Source: Neocallimastix lanati (nom. inval.) (taxonomy: Eukaryota; Neocallimastigomycota; Neocallimastigomycetes; Neocallimastigales; Neocallimastigaceae). Taken from it: a DNA stretch of 29,584 bases. The stretch spans positions 1 through 29,584 of the forward strand of contig JACVTC010000427.1 of the NCBI GenBank assembly GCA_016946835.1, given 5' to 3'. The notes under the pieces were generated by a model. It saw only the letters and a program-made list of their open reading frames with translations. It was not told the DNA's origin and did not search any database. Numbering within the stretch: the stretch's first letter is position 1; each line of letters starts with the position of its first letter. The translations under genes and the position numbers were made by a program. This document shows, piece after piece, positions 19,388-29,584 of the stretch.

Positions 19388-20830
19388 TAATAATAATAAT
19401 GAAAGCTAAAATAGTTATAATATAAAAGCTAATAATATGAAAGATAATGATGAAGTGAGAAATTACATTAAAAATAATGAAGATTTTAAATTCAAATACT
19501 ATGATTTATATAGTATAATAAATTATATTAAAGAAAAAGTTAAAAAGACAGAATTGGAGAATGATTTTTCTTACAAATTTAATAAATTCTATAAGTAAAT
19601 ATTTATAAATTTTGATAATATAAGGAAGAAAGATATAAAATTTCTACTTAAAAATGGGAATATTGTAAAGAAAATTTCAAAATTAATAAATTATGAAATG
19701 TTGAAGAAAGAATATATGAACAAACATTGAGAAATTATTTGGACATTATTAATTAAAAATAGTTATTTAATTTAATTTATTAACATTAATAATTACTGTA
19801 TTTCAGAGGTAAGAAAGTTAAAAATAAAAACTAATGATGTTGGAGAATTTAATGAAAATAAATTTTTATTATGGAAACAAAGTTTTTGTGAAGATAAAAA
19901 GTAATAAAAAATACTATTGATTCATTAACAATCAATCATGATGAAGGATAATAGAATTCATAAAAGATACAATAACAAATAATTTAGTTTACAGTTACGA
20001 TTACGGTAATTATAAGTATAAATTTTTAGATAAATGTTACACTATAATTTAATCATAATTAAGTTTAAGTAATAAATATGAAGTTGTTATTAAAAAGAAC
20101 TTTAATGAAAATAGATAATATTAGTGAATTATTAGTTATTCTAAAGGAAAATCATGGAATAAATTTATCTGATATTATTTATATTGTGATTATAAATTTA
20201 AATAATAAGGATATTGTTAAAGAAGGATGTATTACTATTAATTAAGCAATATGTGATGTAATTTATGAAATAATTTATGGAGATGATTTTAAAAAAAAAA
20301 TAGAAAATAAGTATTCATATTTAGAAGTAATCACAGGTTGTTTAGATTTAGGATTAAATTAATTAAATTCAGGAGCTAGTAATTTCACTAAATGCTCACT
20401 TCTTAAAGAATTTTATTTTAGTGATTGTTAAGTATTCACAAAAGAAGAATTTGAAAAACTTATTATCTAATTTTAATATATCTAATAAAGAAAAACAAAA
20501 CAAAATCAAAGAAAATGGAAAGAAAGAAAAAATAGTTAAAAAAAAAAAAAAATAAAAATAAAAATAAAGTATAACCAGTTTTTTTCTTTTCTGAAGGAAA
20601 TAATATTAAATACATTTATAATCCATATTATGTAAAGAAATTCATTAAAAAAAGTCAGAAAAAAAATTAAAAGTAATTTAGAAATCTTTAATTATTACAT
20701 TAATTCAGTGAGTAAATAAAAAAATAAAAAGTTTAAAAAATAAATATTATTATAAATAATAATTTTAAATTTAATGTGGATTTTAAAGTCAATTATATGG
20801 TAAAATAAACAAAGAAAATTCTTATTTAAC
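19388..20830 (+). pseudogene. Copy C: AAA-like/PD-(D/E)XK gene relic lacking the P-loop
   Basis: Begins at an AAT scrap and follows the full gene from about 23610 onward: NYIKNNEDFKFKYYDLYSI, NYEMLKKEYMNKH, EIIWTLLIKNSYLI, ISEVRKLKIKT, DSLTINHDE, DYGNYKYKFLDKCYTII, DIVKEGCI. Two internal deletions relative to the full copy: about 90 bp after KEGCI (20240), and a large one at about 20310. The large one joins CDVIYEIIYGD almost directly to VITGCLDLGLN and SGASNFTKCSLLKEFYFSDC, removing the whole second AAA region with Walker A and B. Many stops. Similarity fades after about 20800 (NVDFKVNYMVK region). Clearly dead. Confidence 0.8.
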
Positions 20831-22039
20831 TAAAGTATATCAAAAGAAAAAGATGAAAAGAAAATAATTTTAAGTTTTTTTTGTACCAAAAAAAAAAAAA
20901 TAAACTTGCTTATGTAATTTATAATAAAGCTATTTTTGTAATTTATTAATAATATGTTTTAATTGAAAGTAATTGATCAATTGAATAATTTCTTTTCCAA
21001 ACAAAGGATTGAGAGTTTCAATAATTTATAGAAATACAATATAAAATTATAGTTTAATAATGAATGATAAATGAATAATAATAGATTCCAAGATAGGTAG
21101 AAATAAATCTAAAAGAGATTAACTGTTTCATTAATAAGTAAATTATTATACCTTTACAATTATTCATTTATTTATTTAATATAATAAATAATGAAATATT
21201 TATAAAATGAATATTTTTTTTTTTTTGAAATATTATTAAATAACAATAAATAACTTAAAATTAAACTTTATTATTATTTTTTCTAAACGAAAGAATTATT
21301 AACAATTGAACATTATTAAAGGTGATTTGAATTATTAAACAATTGAAATAAAATAAATAAAAAAAAAAATTTTTTTTTTTTCATTTTCATTTTCATTTTT
21401 ATTTTCTTTTTTTAAATGGAAAATATTTGAATATCATTGATTATTTACATTTTTGTGTGTCTTTTATTTGGTGTGAAAAATTTTGTTTTTTTGTTTGTAA
21501 TTATCAAATAATTATTTCATTATTTATTTATAAATTTCATAATTTATTTATTTATTTATTATAATTAATTTCTTTATTTATTATAATTTATATATTTATT
21601 TATTATAATTTATTTATCTATTTATTATAATTTATTTATTTATTTATTTATCTATTTATTATAAATAATTTATTTATTTATTTATTTATTTATTATAATT
21701 TATTTATCTATTTATTTATTTATTATAATTTAATTATTTATAAATTTATTTATTTATTTCATAATTTATTAATTTATTTCATAATTTATTAATTTATTTC
21801 ATAATTTATTTATAAATTTCATAATTTATTTATTTGTTTATTATAATTTATTTATTTATTATAATTTATTTATAAATTTAATAATTTATTTATTTCATAA
21901 TTTATTAATTTATTTCATAATTATTTGTTTATTATAATTTATTTATTTAATAATTTATTTATTTATTTATTTATTTATATCGTAATTTTTTTTATTTATT
22001 TCGTAATTTTTATGTAAAAATTTAATATTTTTGTTCATC

Positions 22040-22076
<37 letters not shown>

Positions 22077-22433
22077 AAAAATAAATTAAAAATTTTAAAA
22101 AATAAAAAAGGTAATAAATTTTTATACTTTATTTTTTTTTTTGGATAAAAATTTTATATAAAAGAGGGAGTTTCTGCGTTTTATCAAAAAAAAATTTTTT
22201 TTTTTTTTACTTTGATAATTAAAATAAAAAAAAAAAAAAAATTATATATAAATATAAATATAAATTTTATTTTTATTTTTATTTTTATTTTGTTCTATTT
22301 TATTTTATTTTATTTTCATATTCAACAAACTTTATTTTTTTTTATTATAATTTTTTTAAAAAGATTTATTTAAATTTTTTTTTTTTATTTAATTTTTTTA
22401 TATTTAAAAATAAAAAAGATAATTAATCATTAA
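20831..22433. other. AT-rich upstream region of the main AAA-like gene
   Basis: No gene seen. It contains a degenerate TTTA/TTTATAAT repeat field (21540-21990), a 34-base poly-A (22041-22074) and TTTTA repeats (22260-22315). A less biased patch, aaagagggagtttctgcgtt (about 22161-22180), lies ~260 bp before the start codon. The promoter must lie here, but no defined box can be defended. Confidence 0.55.
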
Positions 22434-23639
<1,206 letters not shown>

Positions 23640-23650
23640 AAGTTGATAAT

Positions 23651-26600
23651 ATGAATGAAAATGATAAAATGAATAATTACATTGGTAATAAAGATGAAAA
23701 TAATAAAATCAAATTTTATGATCTATTTCAGGTATTACATAATATTAAAACCAAAATTAATAAAAAAATATTAAATAATTCTTCATTTAATATTGAATTT
23801 ATAAATGAAATATTTAAAAATTTTGATTACACTTTGATTAAAGATATGATTTTTCTTCTTCAAAATGGATATATTGAAAAGAAAATTCCGGAATTAACGA
23901 ATTATGAAATGCTAAAGAAAGATTATATAAATAAACATCGAGAAATTATTTGGACTTTATTAATTGAATATGGTTATTTAATAGTTGATGTTACTACTAA
24001 TAATGGCATTATTTCGGAAGTAAGAAAATTAATAATTAAGACTGAGGATATTAGAGAATTTATTAAAAAAAATTTTTTTGAATGGAAAAAAAATTTATTT
24101 AACGTTGAAAAAATAAAAAATACTATAGACTCATTGATACGTAATTATGATGAAGAAAGGATTATAGAATTTCTAAAAGATACAATAATAAACAATTTCG
24201 GTTATGATTACGATTATGAGTATGAATTTTTAGATAAATATTACAATATAATTTATTCATTGTTAAGTCTAAGTGATGAATGTAAAGTTGTTACCAAAAA
24301 AATCTTTAATGAAAATAATGATATTCGTGAATTATTAATTATTCCTAAGAAAAATCTTAAATCTAATAATAATAAAAATGATATTGTTTATATTATAATT
24401 AATTATAACGATATTGTTAAAGAAGGATGTATTGAAGCTTTAGATTACAACGAAAATTTAGAATTTGATGATATTAAATTAAAAGAGAAATATGATAAAA
24501 TCATTAAATTTGGAATAGCCTTTAATGAAAAAATTTGTGATGTAATTTACGAAATAAATTATGGAAATAAAACTAAGGAAAAAGAAATGCAAAAAAAAGC
24601 ATATACAGGGGAAGAATTCCAAGATGCTTCAAATAAAAATTTTTATTTAATTGATAAAACGAAAATGATATCAACATTAATTAACAGTGAAAATAATGCC
24701 TATTTGATCACACGACCAAGACGATTTGGAAAAAGTATAAATTTAAGTATGATTAAAGAATTTTTTGAAAAGCCGATAAATGAAATAGAAAATGAAGATA
24801 AAAAATTTGTATTTGATGGCTTAGAAGTAAGCAAAGATAGAAAAAATATGAGACATTTTCACAAATATCCTGTAATTTATTTAAATTTTATGGGTAACAA
24901 TAATAGCGAGGATAGTAGTTCCATCATTAACTTTCTAAAAGCAGAAATATCTTCTGTATTTATTTATTACAAAAGCAGAATTGATTTTAACAAATTAAGT
25001 GAGATTCAACAGGAAAAATGGAATAAAATTGAACAAAAGTCAGATGGTGTAATATTACAAAATACCATAAAATTTTTATGTACGTGTTTAAAAGAGTTTT
25101 ATAAAAGAAGATGTATTATTTTAATTGATGAATACGATAAAATTTTTTCTGAAAAGTTAAAAAGTAAAAGTATGCTTAAAACAATTAAAACTTTTTTTTC
25201 AAACACTTTTAAAGGAAATAAATCTTTACATTTTGGAATAGTCACAGGTTGTTTAGATTTAGGATTAAAAGAATTAAATTCAGGAGCTAATAATTTCACT
25301 AAATGCTCACTTCTTAAAGATGATTATTTTAGTGATTGCTATGGATTTACAGAAGACGAATTAAATAAAATATTATCCTATTTTAATATTTCTGATAGCA
25401 AAGAAAAAAGTGACAGTAACAAAAAAAAAGATGGAATAAAAGAAAGACTTAAAAAAAAATATGACGGATATTCTTGTTTTTCTAATGAAGGTATTGTTAA
25501 AAATATTTATAATCCATATTCTATAATGAAATTCGTTAAGGACAATGTAAATAAAAAAGAAAATTATAAATTAACTAATTATTGGGTTAATACGGGAAGT
25601 AATGACGAACTAAAAAGTCTTATTGAAAAAGATGACTATAATTTTGAAATCGAATTTTTAAGTCTATTAAGTGGAAGAATAATAAAAGTATCAAATTCTG
25701 AGGATTCCGGAATTGATGATAGTTATTTAAGAAAAAATATTTCGTATGAAGACATCTGGAAAGTTTTATTTTTTTCTGGTTATTTAACAGTAGCGGATGA
25801 AGAAGAATATAAAGAAAACATCAAAAATATGAATGATATAAAGATAAAATATACATCAAATGACCCTAAAGTATATAAAATGAAATCAAATGAAATTCAA
25901 AAATATAAAAATGAATTAATTGAAACAAAGGAATCGAATGATATAATATATTATAAAATTCCAAATCAGGAAGTTTTAAATAACTTTTATAAATTAATAG
26001 AAGAATTAAATAACAAAGTAATAAAATCCAATAACGGCAATTTTACAATAAGTGAAGTTTTAGAAAATTTTATTAATGGAATTTATGAAAAAGATTTAAA
26101 AATGATTAATGAAAATTTAAATAAATATCTTATACAATTTAGTTCACGTCATTTCCCTATTAGTAATAAAAAGAAATCAAAGAAATCAAAGAAATCAAAA
26201 AAGTCAAAGAAATCAAAGAAATCAACGAAATCAAAGAAAATTACGGAATCGACAGAATCGACAGAATCAACAGAATCAACAGAATCATCAGAATCGACAG
26301 AAAGTTCACCTCCTGAACATGTATATCAACTATTTTTAATGCAGTTGTTTTTTAATCTTAGTGTTAAAGGTTTAGTAGCAGAACAAGAAAGTGGATACGG
26401 TATAATTGATATAGGTTTTCCTAATAAAAAAGTAAAAGAGGAATATATTATAATTGAAATTAAAGTATCCGATAAAGATGACCAGAACTCACTAAGTAAA
26501 GCATGTAAAGAAGCCATAAACCAAATTGATAATCAAAAATATGATGAAAAATTTACAAATAGTTTTAGTAAAATTATAAAGTATGGTATGGCTTTTAATA

Positions 26601-26683
26601 GAAGAAAATGCCTTATTGAAATGAAAGAAAATGATGGAAATATAAAAGAATATGAAGATAATGAAGATGATAATAAAACTTAA
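23651..26683 (+). CDS. AAA-ATPase-like/PD-(D/E)XK protein, 3' part (module 1 end and module 2)
   Basis: Open for 1,010 codons from the ATG at 23651; the frame actually extends back into the AAT tract, so this ATG is probably internal to one ~1,415-codon gene starting at 22434. Residues 1-305 complete module 1: a lid/winged region (IIWTLLIEYGYLIVD) and a nuclease-like region whose ExK strand is replaced by IIINYND. Module 2: FYLIDKTKMISTLI, LITRPRRFGKSINLSMIKEF (P-loop, Lys361), PVIYLNF, IILIDEYDKIF (Walker B, Asp493-Glu494), then IVTGCLDLG, DDYFSDCYGFTEDELNKIL, DIWKVLFFSGYLT, a KSK/TEST repeat linker (about 843-887), and a PD-(D/E)XK nuclease: EQESGYGIIDIGF (Asp920), IIIEIKV (Glu936, Lys938), AINQIDNQKYD (Gln958). 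All family motifs are intact. Role unknown; the architecture suggests NTP-dependent nucleic-acid cleavage. Confidence 0.85.
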   Translation: MNENDKMNNYIGNKDENNKIKFYDLFQVLHNIKTKINKKILNNSSFNIEFINEIFKNFDYTLIKDMIFLLQNGYIEKKIPELTNYEMLKKDYINKHREIIWTLLIEYGYLIVDVTTNNGIISEVRKLIIKTEDIREFIKKNFFEWKKNLFNVEKIKNTIDSLIRNYDEERIIEFLKDTIINNFGYDYDYEYEFLDKYYNIIYSLLSLSDECKVVTKKIFNENNDIRELLIIPKKNLKSNNNKNDIVYIIINYNDIVKEGCIEALDYNENLEFDDIKLKEKYDKIIKFGIAFNEKICDVIYEINYGNKTKEKEMQKKAYTGEEFQDASNKNFYLIDKTKMISTLINSENNAYLITRPRRFGKSINLSMIKEFFEKPINEIENEDKKFVFDGLEVSKDRKNMRHFHKYPVIYLNFMGNNNSEDSSSIINFLKAEISSVFIYYKSRIDFNKLSEIQQEKWNKIEQKSDGVILQNTIKFLCTCLKEFYKRRCIILIDEYDKIFSEKLKSKSMLKTIKTFFSNTFKGNKSLHFGIVTGCLDLGLKELNSGANNFTKCSLLKDDYFSDCYGFTEDELNKILSYFNISDSKEKSDSNKKKDGIKERLKKKYDGYSCFSNEGIVKNIYNPYSIMKFVKDNVNKKENYKLTNYWVNTGSNDELKSLIEKDDYNFEIEFLSLLSGRIIKVSNSEDSGIDDSYLRKNISYEDIWKVLFFSGYLTVADEEEYKENIKNMNDIKIKYTSNDPKVYKMKSNEIQKYKNELIETKESNDIIYYKIPNQEVLNNFYKLIEELNNKVIKSNNGNFTISEVLENFINGIYEKDLKMINENLNKYLIQFSSRHFPISNKKKSKKSKKSKKSKKSKKSTKSKKITESTESTESTESTESSESTESSPPEHVYQLFLMQLFFNLSVKGLVAEQESGYGIIDIGFPNKKVKEEYIIIEIKVSDKDDQNSLSKACKEAINQIDNQKYDEKFTNSFSKIIKYGMAFNRRKCLIEMKENDGNIKEYEDNEDDNKT
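26170..26308 (+). repeat. In-frame 9-bp repeats coding a Lys/Ser then Glu/Ser/Thr linker
   Basis: aaatcaaag units encode KKSKKSKKS, followed by gaatcgaca or gaatcaaca units encoding TESTESTES, ending ESSPPE just before the nuclease domain. A basic block is followed by an acidic one. Copy A has the same linker in a much shorter form. Confidence 0.85.
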
Positions 26684-27368
26684 AGGTAAAACTAATAATA
26701 AAAATAATAATAAAAATAATAATAAAAAATAATAATAATAATAATAAAAAATAATATAATGCAAGAAAAAAAAAAAATTAAAAAAATAAGCAAACATTAA
26801 GAATATATAATTTATATAATTTTTTTTTTTTTTTATTTTTTTTTGAAATAAATAAATTGATAAATAATAAATAAATAATTAATAAATAAATAATTAATAA
26901 TTAATAATAATTAATTAATAAATAATAATTAATTATAATATTAATAATAATTGAATAATTGAATATTTTTAATAATTGAATAATTAAATAATAAATAATA
27001 ATATTAAGACAAAAAATTTTATAAATTTATTTTTATTTTAATAATAATTATTATTTATTTTATTAATAAATTGTTTAAAATTCAACATTTTATATTTTAT
27101 TTTAATTAAATAATAATAAATAAATATATTAAAAATATTTTATAAAAAAAAAAAAAAAAATGAAATAAAATAAAATGAAAAAAAAAATTAATAATAAAAA
27201 AAAAAAAATAAAAAAAAAAAAAAAAAAAAATAAATAAAAAAAAAAAAAAAATAAAAAAAAAAAATTTATCATTGAAAAGTTTTTACTTTTTTTTTTATTA
27301 TTATTATTATTAATTTTTATTTTTATTGATTAATATTTATTTATTAATAATTAGATATATAACGCAAG
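26684..27368 (+). other. 3' flank of the AAA-like gene, shared with copy A
   Basis: AAT-rich and A-rich sequence; up to about 27300 it matches the flank after copy A (aataagcaaacattaagaat, ttgtttaaaattcaacattt, gtttttactttttttt). It ends at the LTR boundary. No further gene; the minus-strand frame overlapping the stop codon is an AAT artefact. Confidence 0.65.
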
Positions 27369-27566
27369 TGTTATATAAATGGTTAACAAAGATTTAAAGT
27401 AAAGATAAAATTACATTTTTTATATTTAATTGTGGCTTGTTCTAGATACATATTAATTTATATTTTAATTTGTAATTACAATATATTTAATATAATTAAA
27501 TTTAATATTTTATTAAACTTAAGCTAGACTATAACTTTATATCAATAAATTTAACATACGTTAACA
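27369..27566 (-). mobile_element. 3' LTR of a Ty1/copia element
   Basis: On the plus strand it starts TGTTATATAAATGG and ends GTTAACA, i.e. perfect 5-bp terminal repeats TGTTA...TAACA, length 198 bp. It immediately adjoins the polypurine tract, as the 3' LTR of a minus-strand element must. It contains tgtggcttgttctaga (27431-27446), found also at 12388. The matching 5' LTR lies beyond the window, so target duplication cannot be checked. Confidence 0.7.
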
Positions 27567-27575
27567 CTCCCCCTC
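27567..27575 (-). promoter_or_regulatory. Polypurine tract
   Basis: GAGGGGGAG on the minus strand directly precedes the LTR start TGTTAA. This is the plus-strand DNA primer site for reverse transcription in LTR retrotransposons, and GAGGGGGAG is the common copia form. Confidence 0.8.
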
Positions 27576-29584
27576 AAATTAGATATTTAAATACTAAAAA
27601 TCTTATTTGCAAATATACTCATTTTTGTACCATTAATATCTCAAGTAAAAGCGTCAGCTAACATTTCTGTTTTATCTTTGTATTCTAATTTTACTTTCCT
27701 TTTTACTGTATTATCTCTATTAAACTGAAATCTAATATCTATGTGTTTTAACTTTGTATTGATTTCACCATTTTCAATAGTTATTTTACTTGCTAAATTA
27801 TTTGTGAAAATAGTAATTGTTTTATTATAATTTATTAATTCTTTTAAAATATTTCTGATCCATAGAATCTTTTTAATATTTTCGGATGTGCTAATGTATT
27901 TCGCTTCTGCTGTAGACGTAGCTACACATGTTTGTTTCTTAGAAATCCAGCATATGGGACTGTTTTATTATTAGAATCTTTTTTGGTAGCAAAAACCCAT
28001 TTGGCAGAAATAAGATTTTTGCCTTTAGGAATATATATAACAATGGACATAACATTATTATTGTATAAATTATCAAGTTCATCTTGGATAGCTTTATAGC
28101 AATTATTTTTATTAGGACAATTAATATCTTTTTTATAACCAATAGGTGTATCAGAGTAAATAGTAAAAACCATTTTATCATCATTGGAAACATCATATTT
28201 AGGCCGAGAGATATCATTAGTAATATTAGAGAAAGTATCAGGACTTAAAGAACGTTTTGAGTACGGACTGATTGTTAATCCCAGTCATATCATCAGTCAT
28301 ATTAACATCTTGGTCAGAAATAATGGAAATAATGTTATCATTAATATAATTAGTATCAGAACTTAAATCATGGTTAATAGAAAAATTATCCTGGGGAGTT
28401 TTGTCGCCATTAGGGATAAAATCTTTTTCATATAAATTTGAACAATTGGAATTGTTATTTGATAGATTATTATCTACGACATTATCTTGTATAATTTCAT
28501 TAGTAGCAATAATATTATTATTATAATTATCATCATTAATATTTTTGGTGACAGAATCTTCATTATTTAAAGATTTATTATGAGAAAGTTTAAATGTTTT
28601 ATCAAAAGTATCATATGTTACTGATGTACTGTCTTTAATTTTTTCATTAATTATATTTTTATTATTGAGATTTTGAAAAAAATTTATTAATAAAAATTTT
28701 TTTCAAGTTTCGTAGATTTATTACTATTATCATAAATTTTATGTAATTTATAATTTTTATCAATAAATGTTGTAGATTCACGTGTTGTACTAAATGATTT
28801 TTTAATTTAGTGGAATTATTATTCTCAATATTATTATTCTTCGTCATTATTGGGTCTGAATTTGAATTATGAATTTTAATTATTTTATCATTATCCAATG
28901 GTTGTAAATTAAATTTTTCTTCATTTTTTGAAAAATTTTTATTATTAAAATTTTTTTCGTGTTTAGATTTAGAAATATCAATATAGTGTTTTTACAGGAG
29001 TAACAGCAGAAGAATTTTTAGTTGGTATGGTATCATTTATATTTGAATTATCAATATTTATCAGAGTCGGTAAAACAATATCTTTTTTACAGGATTTTTT
29101 ACTATATTCCTTATGGATAATTGAAGGGTTTTCAGAATCTTTTCCTTTTTCTGCCCAATTATGTTTATTTTTATTAGAAGAATAACTGCATTCACCTTTT
29201 TCAATGTAAGAATTATTTACCATATTTTTTAAAGAAAGATTCGAATTATTTCTATTGTTTTCATGGATATTGGTAAATATAAATTCATTATTTTTATTTA
29301 AAAAATTGTTATTGACATTTTGAATTATATTTTGTTTTTCCAGTACTATGTTTTTATTTTGATTATTATAATTTTTATTTATATGAACTATACTATGTTT
29401 TGCATTAGTTGAAATTTCATTATTCACCTCAGAAATTACATTTGAATTAACATTATTATTTGCGTATAAATTATTTTGTTCTAAAGTAATATTATGTTTA
29501 TTGCTATGTGTGTTATTTATTTTATTCATATCCAATAATTTATTTGTTTTTACTTCCTTTTCTAAGGTTATTGTTTTAATTTTG
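27576..29584 (-). mobile_element. Ty1/copia polyprotein remnant, partial, RT core deleted
   Basis: Read from the right edge inward. Asn-rich linker between integrase and reverse transcriptase (open from the window edge to 28978; then 28898-28662 and smaller broken pieces; SPDTFSNITNDISRPKYDV). Then the start of the RT region (28173-27945): DTPIGYKKDINCPNKNNCYK, AIQDELDNLYNNNVM, AKWVFATKKDSNNKTVPY. At about 27950 the sequence jumps to RNase H in another frame: CWISKKQTCVATSTAEAKY, IFTNNLASKITIENGE, LKHIDIRFQF, EMLADAFT, DINGTKMSIFANKIF, and LRGSV overlapping the polypurine tract. The catalytic RT domain (YVDD region) between these is absent. Frameshifts near 28240 and elsewhere. A non-autonomous, probably dead element; gag and integrase would lie outside the window. 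Confidence 0.75.

Noticed and set aside
26492-26797. 101-codon minus-strand hydrophobic frame
   Set aside because: Antisense of the nuclease domain end and the AAT-rich flank; the apparent membrane segments come from the repeat.

Overview
The window looks like nuclear DNA of an anaerobic gut fungus (Neocallimastigomycota, e.g. the Neocallimastix/Piromyces group). By eye it is well above 80 % A+T, with long homopolymer runs, AAT/TTTA/TTTTA microsatellites and Asn/Lys-rich proteins. The gene content fits that group as I know it: AAA-ATPase-like (DUF1703-type) proteins with a PD-(D/E)XK tail, an Rpn/PDDEXK_2-type nuclease-transposase relative, a degenerate ankyrin gene, cysteine-rich secreted proteins and Ty1/copia relics. 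The organism call is an inference. No rRNA, tRNA, CRISPR or bacterial operon structure was seen.

Layout. 0.1-2.2 kb: broken minus-strand gene for a secreted or surface Cys-rich protein; its signal-peptide end runs into a roughly 700-bp minisatellite. 3.4-5.5 kb: minus-strand ankyrin-repeat gene broken by frameshifts and by a five-copy 44-bp duplication. 5.75 kb: remnant of a tiny secreted Cys-rich peptide gene. 7.2-8.5 kb: minus-strand Rpn/PDDEXK_2-family gene with an E/K-rich coiled-coil tail, intact apart from one homopolymer slip near its start. 8.5-10.4 kb: AT-rich spacer. 10.4-21 kb: three decayed partial copies (A, B, C) of an AAA-like/PD-(D/E)XK gene, interleaved with copia LTR, RNase H and integrase relics. 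22.4-26.7 kb: the best-preserved member, about 1,415 codons split by a 1-nt slip in an AAT tract. 27.4-29.6 kb: 3' part of a minus-strand Ty1/copia element (LTR, polypurine tract, RNase H) with the reverse-transcriptase core deleted; it runs off the window edge.

The most interesting object is the 22.4-26.7 kb locus. It is built from two tandem AAA-like + PD-(D/E)XK modules. The second keeps every motif I can recognise (RPRRFGKS, DEYD, nuclease E/D/ExK/Q). The first keeps a P-loop but has DNYD in place of DEYD, and its nuclease half has lost ExK. This looks like an internal duplication in which one module became a pseudo-enzyme. The three partial copies nearby lie in the same orientation and break at simple repeats, so the region reads as a decaying local array fractured at microsatellites. 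Many frameshifts sit in homopolymers, so real pseudogenisation and consensus error cannot be fully separated from sequence alone.
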